64,000 nucleotides of DNA from Temnopleurus reevesii (Eukaryota; Echinodermata; Echinoidea; Temnopleuroida; Temnopleuridae). The notes beneath the pieces were generated by a model. It ran no database searches and was not told the origin of the DNA. It saw only the letters and a list, made by a program, of their open reading frames with translations. The stretch spans positions 7,579 through 71,578 of the forward strand of contig BQKZ01000737.1 of NCBI GenBank assembly GCA_036244855.1. The letters are read 5' to 3'. Of this stretch, positions 36,996 to 49,167 are shown in pieces. Every line of letters starts with the position of its first letter. The first letter of the stretch is position 1. The position numbers were made by a program, and so were the translations under genes.

Positions 36996-38301
36996 GACAG
37001 CAAAATTTCTTTGTCAAACAGCACAGAAAAGCAACTAATTACATTGTCAAATCACCTTAAACGCAACTTAAAATGCCTTGGAAAATTGAATTAAATTCTT
37101 GTTAGTTGTACTGTCCCCATAAAAGCCCATCAATTTGGGAAATTGTTTTTATAGCTGATTAATCTATATTTCTATTTTTAGATATTGTAAGTCATCTCCA
37201 TGATATTCAGCACACATTCGTGCCAACGGTTGCATAATCTGTATTTGAGGATTACAGTTAGAAGGTGATAATAATCTAGAATTCCTGCTGAATACTGCTC
37301 TCCGGATATCCGACTATACGAGAAATCTTGTCTAATTACCGCAATTAAACGGATTACAAAGGAAATCACATAGATTACCGGGTCATTCTTTAAGCCTCAG
37401 ATTTCCACCTGTAAACAAGGATTTTCCCACAAAGTTTAATTGTCCCAAATCTCTAATTATAGTATACATTAACCTGATTTGATAACAGGAACATTATTTG
37501 ATATCTTTGTTTGCGTCTGAAATATGAAATTTGAACAAGGTAAAGATGCTCACCCCAAAACAAACATTCAAGTCGCATCACCTGCCAGATTTTCATTGTC
37601 GTTTGCTGTGGGAGTTCTATTTACTTTAAAAAGTATAAAAGTCATGTGAAACACTTTTCTGTACTGCAACTGAATAATAATCATAATATTAGAGATGCCC
37701 ACTGTTACGGAATATACATGAAGTCCAAATTAAACTATGAATAATGCAAGAGCTGAACAAAGTGCAAGCAAACGTGATAACATTTACCATTGTGAATAGC
37801 CATTTAACTTCCAGAGAAAGCCTTGAATCCATATGAATATACACCTTATGCATATTCTGGAATAGTTACCATCTCTGTAATTATGCAATTGTAATGTTTG
37901 CAAAGGGCTGTTAAATCATGACAATTTGAATTGTTCTGAAATTGATTTGATTGTTTTACTTCTAGATAAGCTATAAAAGATATCGACTGAATCATTTGTT
38001 TTTGTCATTCATATCATCAAAATTCAGAGCATTACCTGTTGTATGACTAATACAGGAACCCAGACGCACTGGTATCAAATGTTGCAACCCAATTTGTTGT
38101 CAATAAAGCGAAACAATCCCAAGGAGAATCAGGTTATAAACAAGTTCTTCCGGAAGAATTTTTGGAGAGAGGTGTATGTCAGAGTCCTTTACAGAGACAT
38201 ATTTATTGTTACTTCCTGCGAATGAATCTTAGCGGATCTGGCCTGTCTGTGTTGTCTTGGAGTGGCATTTGTTAGAAATTATGTTCTTCTTTTGTTTTTA
38301 G

Positions 38302-38352
38302 GATCGACCCTTAATTTGTACCGTGTCACCTTCAATGTCTCATGTGGGATAG
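38302..38352 (+). CDS. Candidate 51-nt FHOD micro-exon
   Basis: A strong pyrimidine tract ending TTTTTAG precedes 51 nt, followed by GTGTGT. Spliced in phase 1 at both ends it adds 17 residues, GSTLNLYRVTFNVSCGI, without breaking the frame. It has the same phase and multiple-of-three length as the neighbouring cassettes. There is no recognisable homology, and the adjoining 38353-38745 is a pyrimidine-rich tract, so the sites may be fortuitous. Confidence 0.35.
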   Translation, partial: DRPLICTVSPSMSHVG

Positions 38353-38883
38353 GTGTGTTTACCTCTTCCTGCCTCAGTAGGTTCTCTACCCCTTCGGTTT
38401 CTTTCTTCCTTATCTATCTTTGTGCCCCTCTCCATCTCTCTCTCATTCTTTCCTGCCCTCCCAACTTCTCTCCACTCTTTTGTCCTTTTTATTTACATCT
38501 TTCTCAAAATCTCATTTTCTTCCATTCCCTCCCTCCCTTTATAGATCAACTCCTACTTCTCTGCTCCCTCCCTTGTTCACCCCATGTTGCTCTGTCTAAA
38601 TCTATCTCAATATCCCCATCTCCATTTCTCCCTTCCCCTCTCCCTCAAACCACTTTTTCCATCCCTCTCTGCTTGGCCCTCGCAAGAATAAATCTTCCCT
38701 ATCTTGAGCTGTTTTCTACCACCAATATTTCTATTGTTTTATCATGACATAAAGGTAAAATCTTACTAGGAAAATACAAATGAATCCTTGCTGCCTTTTT
38801 ACTTTTCTTTTAATATCAGTTATGCAGTCACTGAAATTAAGTAAGGAAAATGTTTGAATCAATAACCTTTACTCCTTTTATAG

Positions 38884-38988
38884 CTGACCAGAATGCAGTA
38901 CCCAAAAGAAAAAAGTTATCGATCCGGGCGGTCGTGAAGGAAGAAAGTACACCGGTCATCAGCCCGCCCTCTCAGACCCCTCTAGCAG
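38884..38988 (+). CDS. FHOD: FHOD linker cassette exon, 105 nt
   Basis: Between a CTTTTATAG acceptor and GTACAAG donor, phase 1 to phase 1, 35 codons. The peptide contains KRKKLSIRAVVKEESTP and ends in a proline/serine stretch PPSQTPLAG. The KRKK-x-S basic patch is a potential nuclear-localisation or kinase site, by inference only. The markedly GC-richer sequence than the flanking intron and the consistent frame support it as coding. Confidence 0.82.
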
Positions 38989-41624
38989 GTACAAGAATTA
39001 CCCCCTCCCCAATCCTGCAAGTGAATAACCCCCTCATTGTTCAATTTCCTTGTATGATATGGATATGTGGACTCCATAATTGTGTTTCAGAGTTCATATC
39101 ATTGTCTTGTGATGAACATTTTTCATTCTCTCTCATGCCTTGGAATTCAGTGACTGTTGATGTGCCATCAATTAAAGTTAATTTCTAATTAACATACATT
39201 TTATTCTCTTCCTGATATGTACCTTGAAATTTACAGTTTGAACGTGACTTGTTATTTACATAATTACCCTGGTTCATTCAATGATCACTACATTCCTAAG
39301 TTACATTTCTTCAGGTTAAAACCTTACACAATGATGCTCAAACTTCACGTTATTTCTTAACTAATTTTATATTTCTATTTCCAAGTTTATTCAGGGGTAC
39401 CTCCTAAATATTGAAACAGATGTCATACATGCAGAGTACATTTTGATACTAGGATGATATAAGAATTTTACTACTAACTAACACACATGCATGGCAATCA
39501 ACCCATTAATTGCATTGCTTCTTAATGAATTAATCAAGCATTTAAAATGTTCTATTCCTTCCCCTCACAACTTACCAAATATATCATGTTGATTGAAATG
39601 AAACTGTTCATTTTCCCTTTTCAGATGAGCATGGATTATGAATTATTGATGTGTTAAGTCCAGGACAGTTTAATGCTACATTGTTGTGTGATTAACCAGT
39701 GATTTTTTTCCCGCTTGTGCACTAATAATCACATTTGATTATATCGGTCTTAAAAAATGTCCTTTTATTTCTGGATTTAGGATGAGCACTGCTCGCTTTT
39801 TCCACTCAGATGATATTAGTCCAATTCCACAAGCACCAAGTCAATTAGTATTTACATATTGATTAATTGTTTTTCCATGTGTGGTTTTACAGCATGAGAT
39901 ATCATGTTTGTTGTTGTTATGGTTGGCAACCTAGTCCTGGACTTTCATGTTTTAGTTTACGCTTCAGCATGGTTTTATCGTTGACACAATTAAAGGCTTT
40001 GTCATATGCTGTACTTTTTTCTTGTCCTTCAGTTTTCCCTTTAATTGGTTAAATGTTTGTCCTTCTCAATATACATCGTGGTAGACATTGGATATGTTAG
40101 CGATATTGTTATATGCAATTCCAATGAACCTCTATTTTTCTCCAGAAATACTTTTTTTTTCTATCTATGATATTCCACTTAGTTTTTTATACATCTATAT
40201 TTTTTGTCAGATTTGCTACACTGATGTGATGAATATTTATGGATAATAATGTTCTGTGGTTTACCAAAGCAACTGGAAGTATGGATGTTTTAAATATTGA
40301 ATGTTTTGGAGATACATTGAGTATATTTTCTTTTCTTTTTGAGACCTATTTACTCTTTGGTTTACACCACATGATATTAACTCTTGAAAACATTAGATGT
40401 CAATATCTGTTTATTCATATCTTTTTGTCATTCTAGGAAGATTTAAGCCTGTATCATGCACAAAAACTTATTTGTCAACCTTTGAAATGAGAGGTATTTT
40501 CTTTCACAAAATAGCTATCATGATGTTATATAATGATTGACGTAATCAAGCTCTATCTCTTTATTTTGTATCCCTGTACCCTAATTGTTAAACCCAAAGA
40601 TCCTCTTAGAAATGAAACATCAGATTCTTATAAACAAGCAGCCCAGTCGTCATCACGTAGTAAGTCAAGTGTGATGTGTCGTTATTTTGTCTCTAATTTT
40701 GTCAATTTTAAAGATGTAGAAAGGCATACTATACCAGAAGACTTACATTCCATATAAATTTGATGAATTTGGATTCCTCATCATAAATTTCAGATTTGTG
40801 TAGAATAAAATTTAGTATCAGAATGCTTCTTGAATGAAATAAGAGTCACTTTGAGTACAGAAAATGTTCCCAAACAGACAGAAAAGTTTGCAAGTAATAA
40901 CAAAACAATTTAATGTCTTTTTTATTCATCTATTTGCCACACATGGGGTGGAACACCCTCCTTAGCCAAAAGGCTGTTCTTCTGAGGGGTCCATAATCTG
41001 TCAGTAATTTTACACTTGAATATCAGCACAATTGAAATTGTAAATATTGCATAAAATAATGTTTTTGAAACTATTGAAGTAATTGTAAGGTATATGTACA
41101 GCATGTTAAATTTTTCAGTCTGATTTAAAAATGGTTGTTAACCTGTCAGCAACCTGCTCTTGAAGAATGTTTCACTTATTTCACTTTCAAGGTTGCAACA
41201 TATAAATACTGATTAAATGTTTGATACATTCAAATGTATGAAGAATAATTGTAAAAATTTGATTGAAATTCAAAGACATTATTTTGAATATAGTTATCAA
41301 ATATTATATCGGTTTGGTATATATTGCAATGAAGTGTGAGAATAGGATACTATAACATAGCATGGCCAACTTTGCATTTTGGTACAATTACACGTCTTCT
41401 GTGATATTGCATCAACTTCAATCAATGCATCTTTGAGCATGCCTTAGGATGCCATAATGACAGCAAATAATTGCGCTAAGTGAGAGTCATTGAAGATTAC
41501 ATTTTAGAGGAACATAGATGTGTAACTAATAAAATTACACCATTAAGTCATAGAAATGCTTCAATTATGATGTAGTAACATTTTTATATTATCCTATTGA
41601 CTTTAACTAAAACTTGTTGCCCAG
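38989..41624 (+). other. FHOD intron (with candidate micro-exon 40600-40659)
   Basis: AT-rich. 40900-41110 on the minus strand resembles the end of a LINE (AGAACAGCCTTTTGGCTAAG hairpin and GATGAATAAAAAAG end), not firmly assigned. Nothing else recognised. Confidence 0.6.
40600..40659 (+). CDS. FHOD: Candidate 60-nt FHOD micro-exon
   Basis: A long pyrimidine tract (CTCTATCTCTTTATTTTGTA and on) leads to an AAG acceptor. The 60 nt end at a GTAAGT donor. In phase 1 it encodes DPLRNETSDSYKQAAQSSSR, a Ser-rich peptide similar in character to later linker exons. An alternative acceptor at CTTAG eight to nine bases in would give a different phase. No family homology is visible. Confidence 0.5.
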
Positions 41625-42293
41625 GTGACAATCTTGCTAGTGATGCTTGCGAGTTTGAAACTTACGGACCAATGTCATCCTCTGTCGCCTTGGCAACAAG
41701 CCCAACAGATGGCCACGCCTCCGAACCAACCTGGTCGTCCGATGACCAGCATATTACCCAGAATGCCGTAGAGCACTTAGAGAGCATGGATGTGGAGAGT
41801 TGGGAAAAGGAAAATGATGAGATTCAGAGCTGTGATCCAGGTGATAGTCATGGCAACAGTGAGAGTACCGAGCTGCATGATTTTGCTGTTCATGAGAACT
41901 GGAAAAGTTCTCTGAAAGTTAGATTAGGAAGGGATAAAGATGAACTTACAAGTCATTACACTAGTTACACTGATGATAGTGACGCTAAAAATAAAGATGT
42001 TGGAGATGTTGAAGATTCATCTATCCATCATTCGGGAAAACTTGATGAGAATCATGATGATAGAAATAAAGACAGCGGAGATGATGAAGATGAAATTTTA
42101 GGGCATCCCAGGGAACTTGGTGGTAATGTTGATGGAAAGAAAGATGATGATAGAAATGATGAATTCCATGACCAAAATAATGATGATGCAGAGGAGATGA
42201 TTGATAAAAGCAAGAAATGTGATGAAATAGATGAAGACTCGCCAGATATCCATCGTTTCCATGACAGCTATAAGGATCACAGCTCTGAAGGAG
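41625..42293 (+). CDS. FHOD: FHOD linker exon, 669 nt, highly acidic
   Basis: A CCCAG acceptor and GTATTGC donor enclose 669 nt in phase 1 to phase 1 (223 codons), open throughout. The first third has Ser/Thr-rich text (ETYGPMSSSVALATSPTDGH). The rest is dominated by Asp, Glu, His, Lys and Asn, with repeats of the D-D-x-N-K-D kind such as NKDVGDVEDSS and NKDSGDDEDE. It is probably intrinsically disordered. No domain is recognised. Many of these acidic serines fit casein kinase 2 sites; vertebrate FHOD3 has a muscle-specific CK2-phosphorylated acidic insert, so a similar role is a reasonable but untested inference. Confidence 0.82.
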
Positions 42294-44093
42294 GTATTGC
42301 ATGTGTGTTCATGTGGTACAGGATTGTTCAACAGAACTCTGTTCTGATTTTTTTGACATAATTATAATTTGAAATTAGCTTTTGATATTCTAAGTGACAA
42401 TAACATCATTGTCTTCAAGATTCATTTCAACACATTTGTTCAAAACCTAGCACATCTTTATTTGTTGAAAAACTTCAATTAGTAATTTGGCTTTTCATTT
42501 CTGTATCAACATTTAAAGCCCAAGTACAGTTTTGGTAAAGATGAAGAAATATGAATTTTGGGGATATTTATCATGACACGTAATTCTTATACACATTTTT
42601 AGACCATAGCATATTTTCTTATGAACTGATTCCTTTGAAAATTTGAATTTGACAGTTAAATCATATTTAGCGCCCTCTCTTGGTAATAGCATTATTTTGC
42701 TCGTTATCGAGCATATACAAATATATTTCCAAGATTTGACAAAAGAATGATATAGAGATATACACAACAATTAAATTCATACATTTTCATCCAATTCTGA
42801 GAATGGGAAGTTGTCCTTTATCAAGAAAGAAAATATTGAAATAGCGTGGTGAAGCACCACGCTATAAAAATTTGCACATTTCAGGTTATAGCTTTTCCAA
42901 AACTCGTTCATTTTTCACACAATCTTTTGTGTAATATGTTTATGATACTATAATTCATTTCATATACATTTGAAGATAAAATCTGGTGATGAAAATATTC
43001 GCTTTTACCAAAACTGTACTTGGGCTTTAAAGCTGCAACCAATACTATAAACAATACATCAGATGGAATTTATTGAGACGTTCAATCCTGATACCCTGCA
43101 TATTGTGTGGATTAATATTACAAATACTTATTTAAGAATGGACAAAGATTATAACTACTTGAAATAATGATATTGCTGAGAACCTCACAGAGTAATGAAG
43201 ATGCACGTTTGTGTATAGAGTTGAAATTAAGGTAAACAGATTTTGGAGAGCTGTACTCTTATTATCATCATCCAGACATAGAGTTGTTTCTTTTACTAAA
43301 ACCTCTGTCATAAAAAGGTTCACAATTAATCTATAAATTCTTAATTTGGCATGGGTATTTCGTCAATATCATACTCGTCTTTTATTCGAGTGTATACCAA
43401 TTTTACGCATTTGACCGTAGAAATTTGCGGTAATGTTCAACAATGATTCGCATGGTTTTACTCAGAGTTGCTTGTAAAGTGTTCTATCACATAATCATTG
43501 AGTACTTTGCAGATTGGTTCTTGAATCGTGGTTAGAATATCCAGTCTTTGTCTGCTCACAATGTGTGTATAGTTGTCATCATCATTTGCCGTAGCATGCA
43601 GTGTTCAATTACAGTATAGAGGTTATAAGTAAAAACTTATTCAAAAGGTCTGAAAACTTCAGTTTATGCACTTGTAAACTGAAAATTTCAAACTATTTTT
43701 GAGGAGTCATTTAAAAAGTCATCATCTTTTGTGCATAATCTCCAGTCCCTTTATGCAGACATTCTAATCGTACCAGAATATGCATGATAGAATTTAAAAT
43801 GTTAGAGCACAAGCAGCTGAACTAAATATTTTCCCATGCAAGAAAGTATGATTATTGTTCTCAGGCTTTCTCTCATGAGAAAATATTTGTTTCAAGTGTA
43901 CAGTGTCTTGATTTATATTCTGATGTATATTCCGGAATGGATGGCATCTTTTTGTGTGTACCTCATGTCTTATAGTCATTGATTACTTCACCAAGAATGG
44001 ACGCATGTTGTGCTGTGGTTCCCTCACAACTTAACCCAAACCACCTTGATTCATCTTGGTATTCACACATCCATCTCATTATTCCCTTCCAAG
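42294..44093 (+). other. FHOD intron with complete TTAA MITE
   Basis: Besides the MITE at 42517-43026 the remaining 43030-44093 is AT-rich, with no exon candidate that fits the frame. Confidence 0.75.
42517..43026. mobile_element. Complete 510-bp MITE with TTAA target duplication
   Basis: Ends AGCCCAAGTACAGTTTTGGT and ACCAAAACTGTACTTGGGCT are inverted, directly flanked by TTAA on both sides (42513-42516 and 43027-43030). TTAA duplications are characteristic of the piggyBac superfamily; the internal sequence is non-coding. A central hairpin TAGCGTGGTGAAGCACCACGCTA lies at about 42844-42866. Confidence 0.88.
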
Positions 44094-45292
44094 ATCGCCT
44101 CAGACCGGTAGCGAAGGCCGAAGAAGGCAAGGAGAATGGGGAGGTGGAGACTAATGGAACCTGGCCCTCTCCAGCCCGCAGGAGGAAGCAGTATGAGAGA
44201 AATGTGGAGAAACCTCGCAAGAAGAAGGAGGAGGATGATGGCGATGATATCATGGCGTTGCTAAGAGGTGGGGCACCATCGAAGGCAAAAGAGGAGACAA
44301 ACCCGAAGAGGAAGCCGGTCGAGAATGGTGAGAGCCAGAAGCAGGGAGTTGAGGGTACAAGGACTAATGGTTCTAAGATCAAAGAGACTCCGGAAGCTGA
44401 TACGGGTGGGGACAAGTCCGCTAAACAAAATGGAACAGATGCTGCAAAGAATCGCTCAGGGGAACAAATGGCAGGGAAGACGACAACGGGAGAAAAGGAT
44501 ATTAAAAGACCAACGAATCAACAGACTGATGATGCTGCAAAGGATGATGGGAAGAAGAATGGAGAGAAAAAGAACGAGACCAAAGTGGAGAAGGACAAAG
44601 ATTCAAAGGATGGAGCTAAAGAGAAGTCATCCAAGAAACCCGTTGTGAAGCGGAGGAGCTTCAAAGCCATGGTAAGCATCACCAGAGAAGAGGAAGAGAT
44701 CGTTGAAGAAACAACGGATGTTACGCCGGCGAAGATGAATAAAGAACCTCCAGATGGAAAGCCAGATGAAACAAGCAAAACACCTTCTGATGATTCAAAG
44801 AAGGAGGAGAAACAAGTAAGCAAAGACCAAAAGAAAGATGAGGTTAAGGGGAAGTCTGAGATGGAAAAGAACAAATTGAATAAAGATATGAATAAGGTTA
44901 AGGAACTAGAGAATGTCAAAACCCCAGTTGGAAGCCCCAGGACGAGGAGAAGACAGCTCAGAGGTACAAAGAACATCTTCACGGAAGGGAAAGATGAGGA
45001 TCTGATGACGCTTCTGAACAGTGGCACATCACTGCCAAGGAACTTTAAGACCAAAGACCACAAACAAGAACATAAACATCATCAGTGTAATGGGGAGCAC
45101 AAGAAAAATGGAGCGACAGAACAAAAGAATGGATTGATCGAACAAAAGAATGGAAAGGGTGGGGATAAGAAGACTGGGAAGGATGAGACTGACTTTGGTA
45201 CGTGGCCGAGGAAGAAGAAGAATAACAAGATTGAGAAGGAGGAAGACATCATGGCTTTCTTGAAAGGTGGGCTCGATTCAACACCTGACAAA

Positions 45293-45324
<32 letters not shown>

Positions 45325-45737
45325 GGAGGAGGAGGAGGGGCCAAGAGGACACATCTGTGATATCTGTGGGCAGAATCTCGACGAGATGGATGAAGATGAT
45401 GATGAACAGGAAAAAGAAGAAGAAAACCAAATTACCAAGGATGAAGAGGAAGAAGAAGAGGAAGAAGAGGAGGAGGATGAGACAAAGGATGAGTACTCCA
45501 CCAAGTGCGAGGAGACTCTAGAGGGAGTCGACAAGGAGCCAGAGCTTTTCAGGCGTCACAGTCGGAAAGACAACAACATGGATGACCTCTTGATGATCTT
45601 ACGTAGTGGCAGCCAGTCTGCGCCCTCACCAGAAGATGACGATGACGAGGATGATGATGACAATGAGGAGGAGGATGATGAGGGTGATGAGACATCGTCG
45701 TCTGAAGAGGAGGTCACTGTCAAAGAGAAACCGAGGA
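44094..45737 (+). CDS. FHOD: FHOD giant linker exon with repeated DAD-like motifs
   Basis: An open stretch of 548 codons ending at a GTGAGT donor in phase 1. The start is set at a CCTTCCAAG acceptor giving phase 1; a second possible acceptor (GTAG) is 18 nt further on. The protein is Lys/Glu-rich and disordered, with long Glu and Asp runs near the end. Four copies of a motif stand out: GDDIMALLRGG (about 44240-44272), DEDLMTLLNSG (44993-45025), EEDIMAFLKGG (about 45239-45271) and NMDDLLMILRSG (45575-45610). Each follows a basic patch, and two of those begin GTWP. They resemble the formin DAD core. Other features are an RRRSF basophilic phosphosite-like sequence, a CDIC pair (about 45357) of unknown meaning, and EQKNG repeats. 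Splicing at the usual donor avoids a stop 32 nt later. Confidence 0.85.
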
Positions 45738-46627
45738 GTGAGTTCTTGTTTCACATGTTGACTTCTTAATTCCGTAATGACCAAAGTCTTGTTAGAAGAC
45801 CAATCAAACTCATAGTCAGGGAGCTCATACCTCAAAATTTGTGTTGACAATCCATGTTTGTCGGAAATGTTTCTGATCAGAGTCATTTTGAGTTTATGTT
45901 TATGACATTTGATTCAGATTATCAGTATAAATTTTAATCTAAGATTATAAAAAAAAGTACAGTAAATCTCTTGTGATTTTAACTGAAAATGGCTCTGCTC
46001 TGAAAATGTTCTAATCATTTTTTTTCCTGGAAAGACCTTATACATCTTAAAGAAATATGAAAATTTATAAACAATTTTTTCATCCATTCCCAAACCTATT
46101 CCTTGTTTTAATGTATAATCCGTTTGATCCAAATCATGCAAATCATATTCACTGTGATTATCATTTTTCAAATACTTAAAGCATGGCTCTATTATCTCAT
46201 CGTAAAAATATGTATCAATATACAAGTTTTATCTTTTACATTGGATATATACAAATATTATACTTTGCCTTTTTATGTTCAAGCCCCTGAGTGAAATCAA
46301 CATCATACTCTTGAAAATTGATTGAAAATTGATGCATGAATATGATATTCAACACCCAGTTATATTAATTACAATTGCTACATTTTTCATGATTTTCCAT
46401 TTCCATTTAAGCATGTCTTCCATTAAAATGCTAGAAATACTGGTTTTACATCTAGTAATTATTTTATCTCAACCTTTTTGACTATTTATTTAATAACGAA
46501 TATATATATATATTCATTTCTCCGTGTGAATGCTAAATATTGATAGTTGTCTGAAAATGGATTTCTGTAGTTTGTTTGAGGATTTTTATCACAATGGTTA
46601 TCTTGTTTTTTCTCTTGATTTATCAAG

Positions 46628-46660
46628 GTATGTGGGGAATCTCCACAGAGAATTTGAATT
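46628..46660 (+). CDS. Candidate 33-nt FHOD micro-exon
   Basis: A TTTTTTCTCTTGATTTATCAAG acceptor region and a GTAAGT donor enclose 33 nt. Phase 1 to phase 1 gives 11 codons including MWGISTENLN. It fits the phase rule of the array. No homology is visible, and an 11-codon exon can arise by chance. Confidence 0.4.
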
Positions 46661-46857
46661 GTAAGTTTGTTTCTTTCTCTAATTTCATTTAAGTTGATAG
46701 TTATGTTAAAAACATTATGTTAAAAGAATCAACTTTCTATAAATGTTTTTTTATATTGTATCTTATAGTAGGAATAGAGCTAAATATACAATTTCTTACA
46801 ATTGTTCCTTTTGTTATCAAAATATTGTAAAATTGTTATCAATCTACATGTCTTTCA

Positions 46858-47275
46858 GTTGGGTATTTCCATGGGGTTGGGTCCACTTTTCATGCAAAGT
46901 CCATGTAATGTAGTGATCCACTTTGTCACTTCACCATGAAGATCAATTCAGATCTTCTTAAGCTTTGATCTATTGATGAAAATTGCTTTTTTTTCTCAGT
47001 TACACACATTTGGAGTTGAAATCTTTTCTGGATTTGAAGGTACAGGTATACAAAAATTTCACTACGTTACATGGACATCCCACTGATGTTGCATGTGCAA
47101 GAAATTGTCAGGTATCAAATTCCAATATGCTATGGTCTTTGAGGAATACTTCTGGGTGGGACACAGTTTTGGGGTAATGTCATTATTTTACAATACTTGC
47201 CTGGTTTGAAAAAGCCACAGATTTAGGGTTTCTGGATGTCACAAAAATAGACCCAACCCCGTGGAAATACCCAGT
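46858..47275. mobile_element. MITE with TTGGGTATTTCCATGGGGTT ends
   Basis: The left TTGGGTATTTCCATGGGGTT plus GGGTC pairs with the right GACCCAACCCCGTGGAAATA plus CCCAGTTG. About 418 bp and non-coding. Confidence 0.85.
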
Positions 47276-47679
47276 TGCAATTAAGCCGCAAACACAAGGT
47301 AGTTTTATTACTCTGTGCATCATCGGAGATAGAAGTTGCATTGCATTAATTTAGATAGATATTTTCAAACTATATTACAGTTAATCGAAGACATGGATAG
47401 AAGTACTTAGGTGCATGGAACACATTATTTAGTTGTCATGCACTCTGTTGACATGAATTCAATGAAGAGTGCATTTGTGTTGAAGCCATATTTTATAACA
47501 AAGATTTGAATTTTTCTTTCATTGATACTGTACCATAGATTGAGTATTTAAATGCTTTTGTACTTCATAGTTCTGTTCTTTTCCTTCTTCTTGACATTCA
47601 GTTTGTGTTATATTATTTTGTCACGTCCTTTACAAGGATTCTTTGTTCATACTGCTTTCTCTCATTTCTATTTCTTTAG

Positions 47680-47724
47680 CCAACTCGTCATCATCCATTC
47701 TCTATGATGATGCTAATGCTGATA
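47680..47724 (+). CDS. FHOD micro-exon, 45 nt
   Basis: A TTTCTATTTCTTTAG acceptor and GTAAGT donor enclose 45 nt, phase 1 to phase 1. It encodes a Ser-rich then acidic peptide, NSSSSILYDDANAD, of the same character as other linker cassettes. Both splice sites are close to consensus. Confidence 0.55.
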
Positions 47725-48541
47725 GTAAGTTTTTGTGTGTTGTCCTCCTTGACATGTTGATCTTTTATCCAGTATGAAATTAGAAAAAGATAAGAACACT
47801 TGATTTAATTAGCTGCTGGAATTCTTTACTGGATAGAAATGATATGCTATGAATTGTATTTGCGGCACATTGATGATGAATATGCATTTAAAAAACTGTT
47901 TATTTATTTATTAATTTGATGAATTTATGTATTAAGGGAAATGAAAGCCTTTTTATGTCTTGTAGTCTTGTACTGATAAATTAATTCTTGAATGATATTG
48001 CTAGCAAAACACTGTAAGTCTTTTCCTGTATTTCTGTATTTTGCCTGAGGTTAACAATATGTGTCTGTTGCATTTATAAGTTAATATCACATGCAGATGT
48101 GAGGAATGGCACATATATTCGTGCATCGATGTGCACTTTTTATACAAAATGTGGCCAAGTTTTCCCTTTTATAACTTAATTATGATGGTATACTTGTTGA
48201 ATCTTAACAAACATGAAACACATCTCCTTGTCTGTCCGTTTTTGTAGTAATTGGACACAATTTGTGCACTATTTTTATGTAAGTACATGTGGCATATTAC
48301 TCTCACATCCCAATTTTACATCGCAATTCATCAGAAAAATTGATAAAAAGATTGATGATTCCTGTAGCTTTTTTATTTCGTTGGCGTCCAAGACTGTATC
48401 TGTTACACACGTCGCCTCTATCACCACTAAATATCTGAACATTGTTCAATTTTTTTTTTGCAAAATTGCGTGCACTATCTCCTTGTAATACCCTGTATCA
48501 CAAACCTCACTGCTTTACCCCCCTGACACCCCCTTCTCTAG

Positions 48542-48610
48542 AATGGGCACGACTGGCCAACCCCGAACCCATCTTGCGGAAGACACATTGGGGGATGTTG
48601 CCCGCCACAT
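48542..48610 (+). CDS. FHOD cassette exon, 69 nt
   Basis: A CCCCCTTCTCTAG acceptor and GTGAGT donor enclose 69 nt (23 codons, symmetric). The GC content is well above the flanking intron. In the phase 1 frame of its neighbours the peptide contains WARLANPEPILRKTHWGML. An alternative frame, GTTGQPRTHLAEDTLGDVAR, also looks protein-like, so the frame depends on the exon it is spliced to. Confidence 0.6.
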
Positions 48611-49167
48611 GTGAGTTGTTACCATGGTTACGGTTGAGTTTGCGGTAGCGTGTTCTGCTCGGTTTCCAGTATTTATGCCTGGTTTGGTGTTGCATCTGAT
48701 TTGTTCCATTTCAGCTTTGTGATCGACATATTTTTCTAGTCTGTTTAGATAAGAAGTTTGTATTCTTAGATTTTTAGGTCTGTTTTGAGTGTAACTTGTT
48801 AGAATTTTGCATGACAAAAACTGAATTATCCATCAGCTGTAGAAAAAGATTACCTCTATTTAAAGGGTGAATTGCTTTTTTGGAGCAAGAATAATTGGTT
48901 CCTCTTTGACATGATACTTCTTCTACGGTTCCATAACATTTGCTCCATACTTAGACAATTGCTCCAATGGACAATATAGGCACATCACAGGAAGCCTTAT
49001 TTCAAACCTAACCATAACCATAACCCTAATCCTCAGGTAAATCTGTAGCATAAAACCTATCACAACACATACCCTAATGCTATGTATGTTGAATCATTAG
49101 GAATTGAGCAAATGTTGGGTCACTTCTTTTACTTATGGCTCAAAGAACACAAATTATTGGTTTTCTT

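Larger units (their letters stand above)
35641..38883 (+). other. FHOD intron with purine tract, foldback and pyrimidine tract
   Basis: Contains a G/A-rich tract (35865-36045), a 300-bp foldback (36695-36995), the candidate micro-exon 38302-38352, and a C/T-rich tract (38355-38745). Confidence 0.75.

Noticed and set aside
42021..42331. Minus-strand His/Tyr-rich frames
   Set aside because: Shadow of the Asp-rich FHOD exon 41625-42293.
43963..45534. Minus-strand Ser-rich frames (43963-44415, 44518-45063 and 45082-45534)
   Set aside because: Antisense shadows of the Glu/Lys-rich FHOD exon; GAA/GAG codons read as Ser and Phe in reverse.
49010..49040. Telomere-like AACCATAACCATAACCCTAA
   Set aside because: Only a few imperfect units; too short to call an interstitial telomere.
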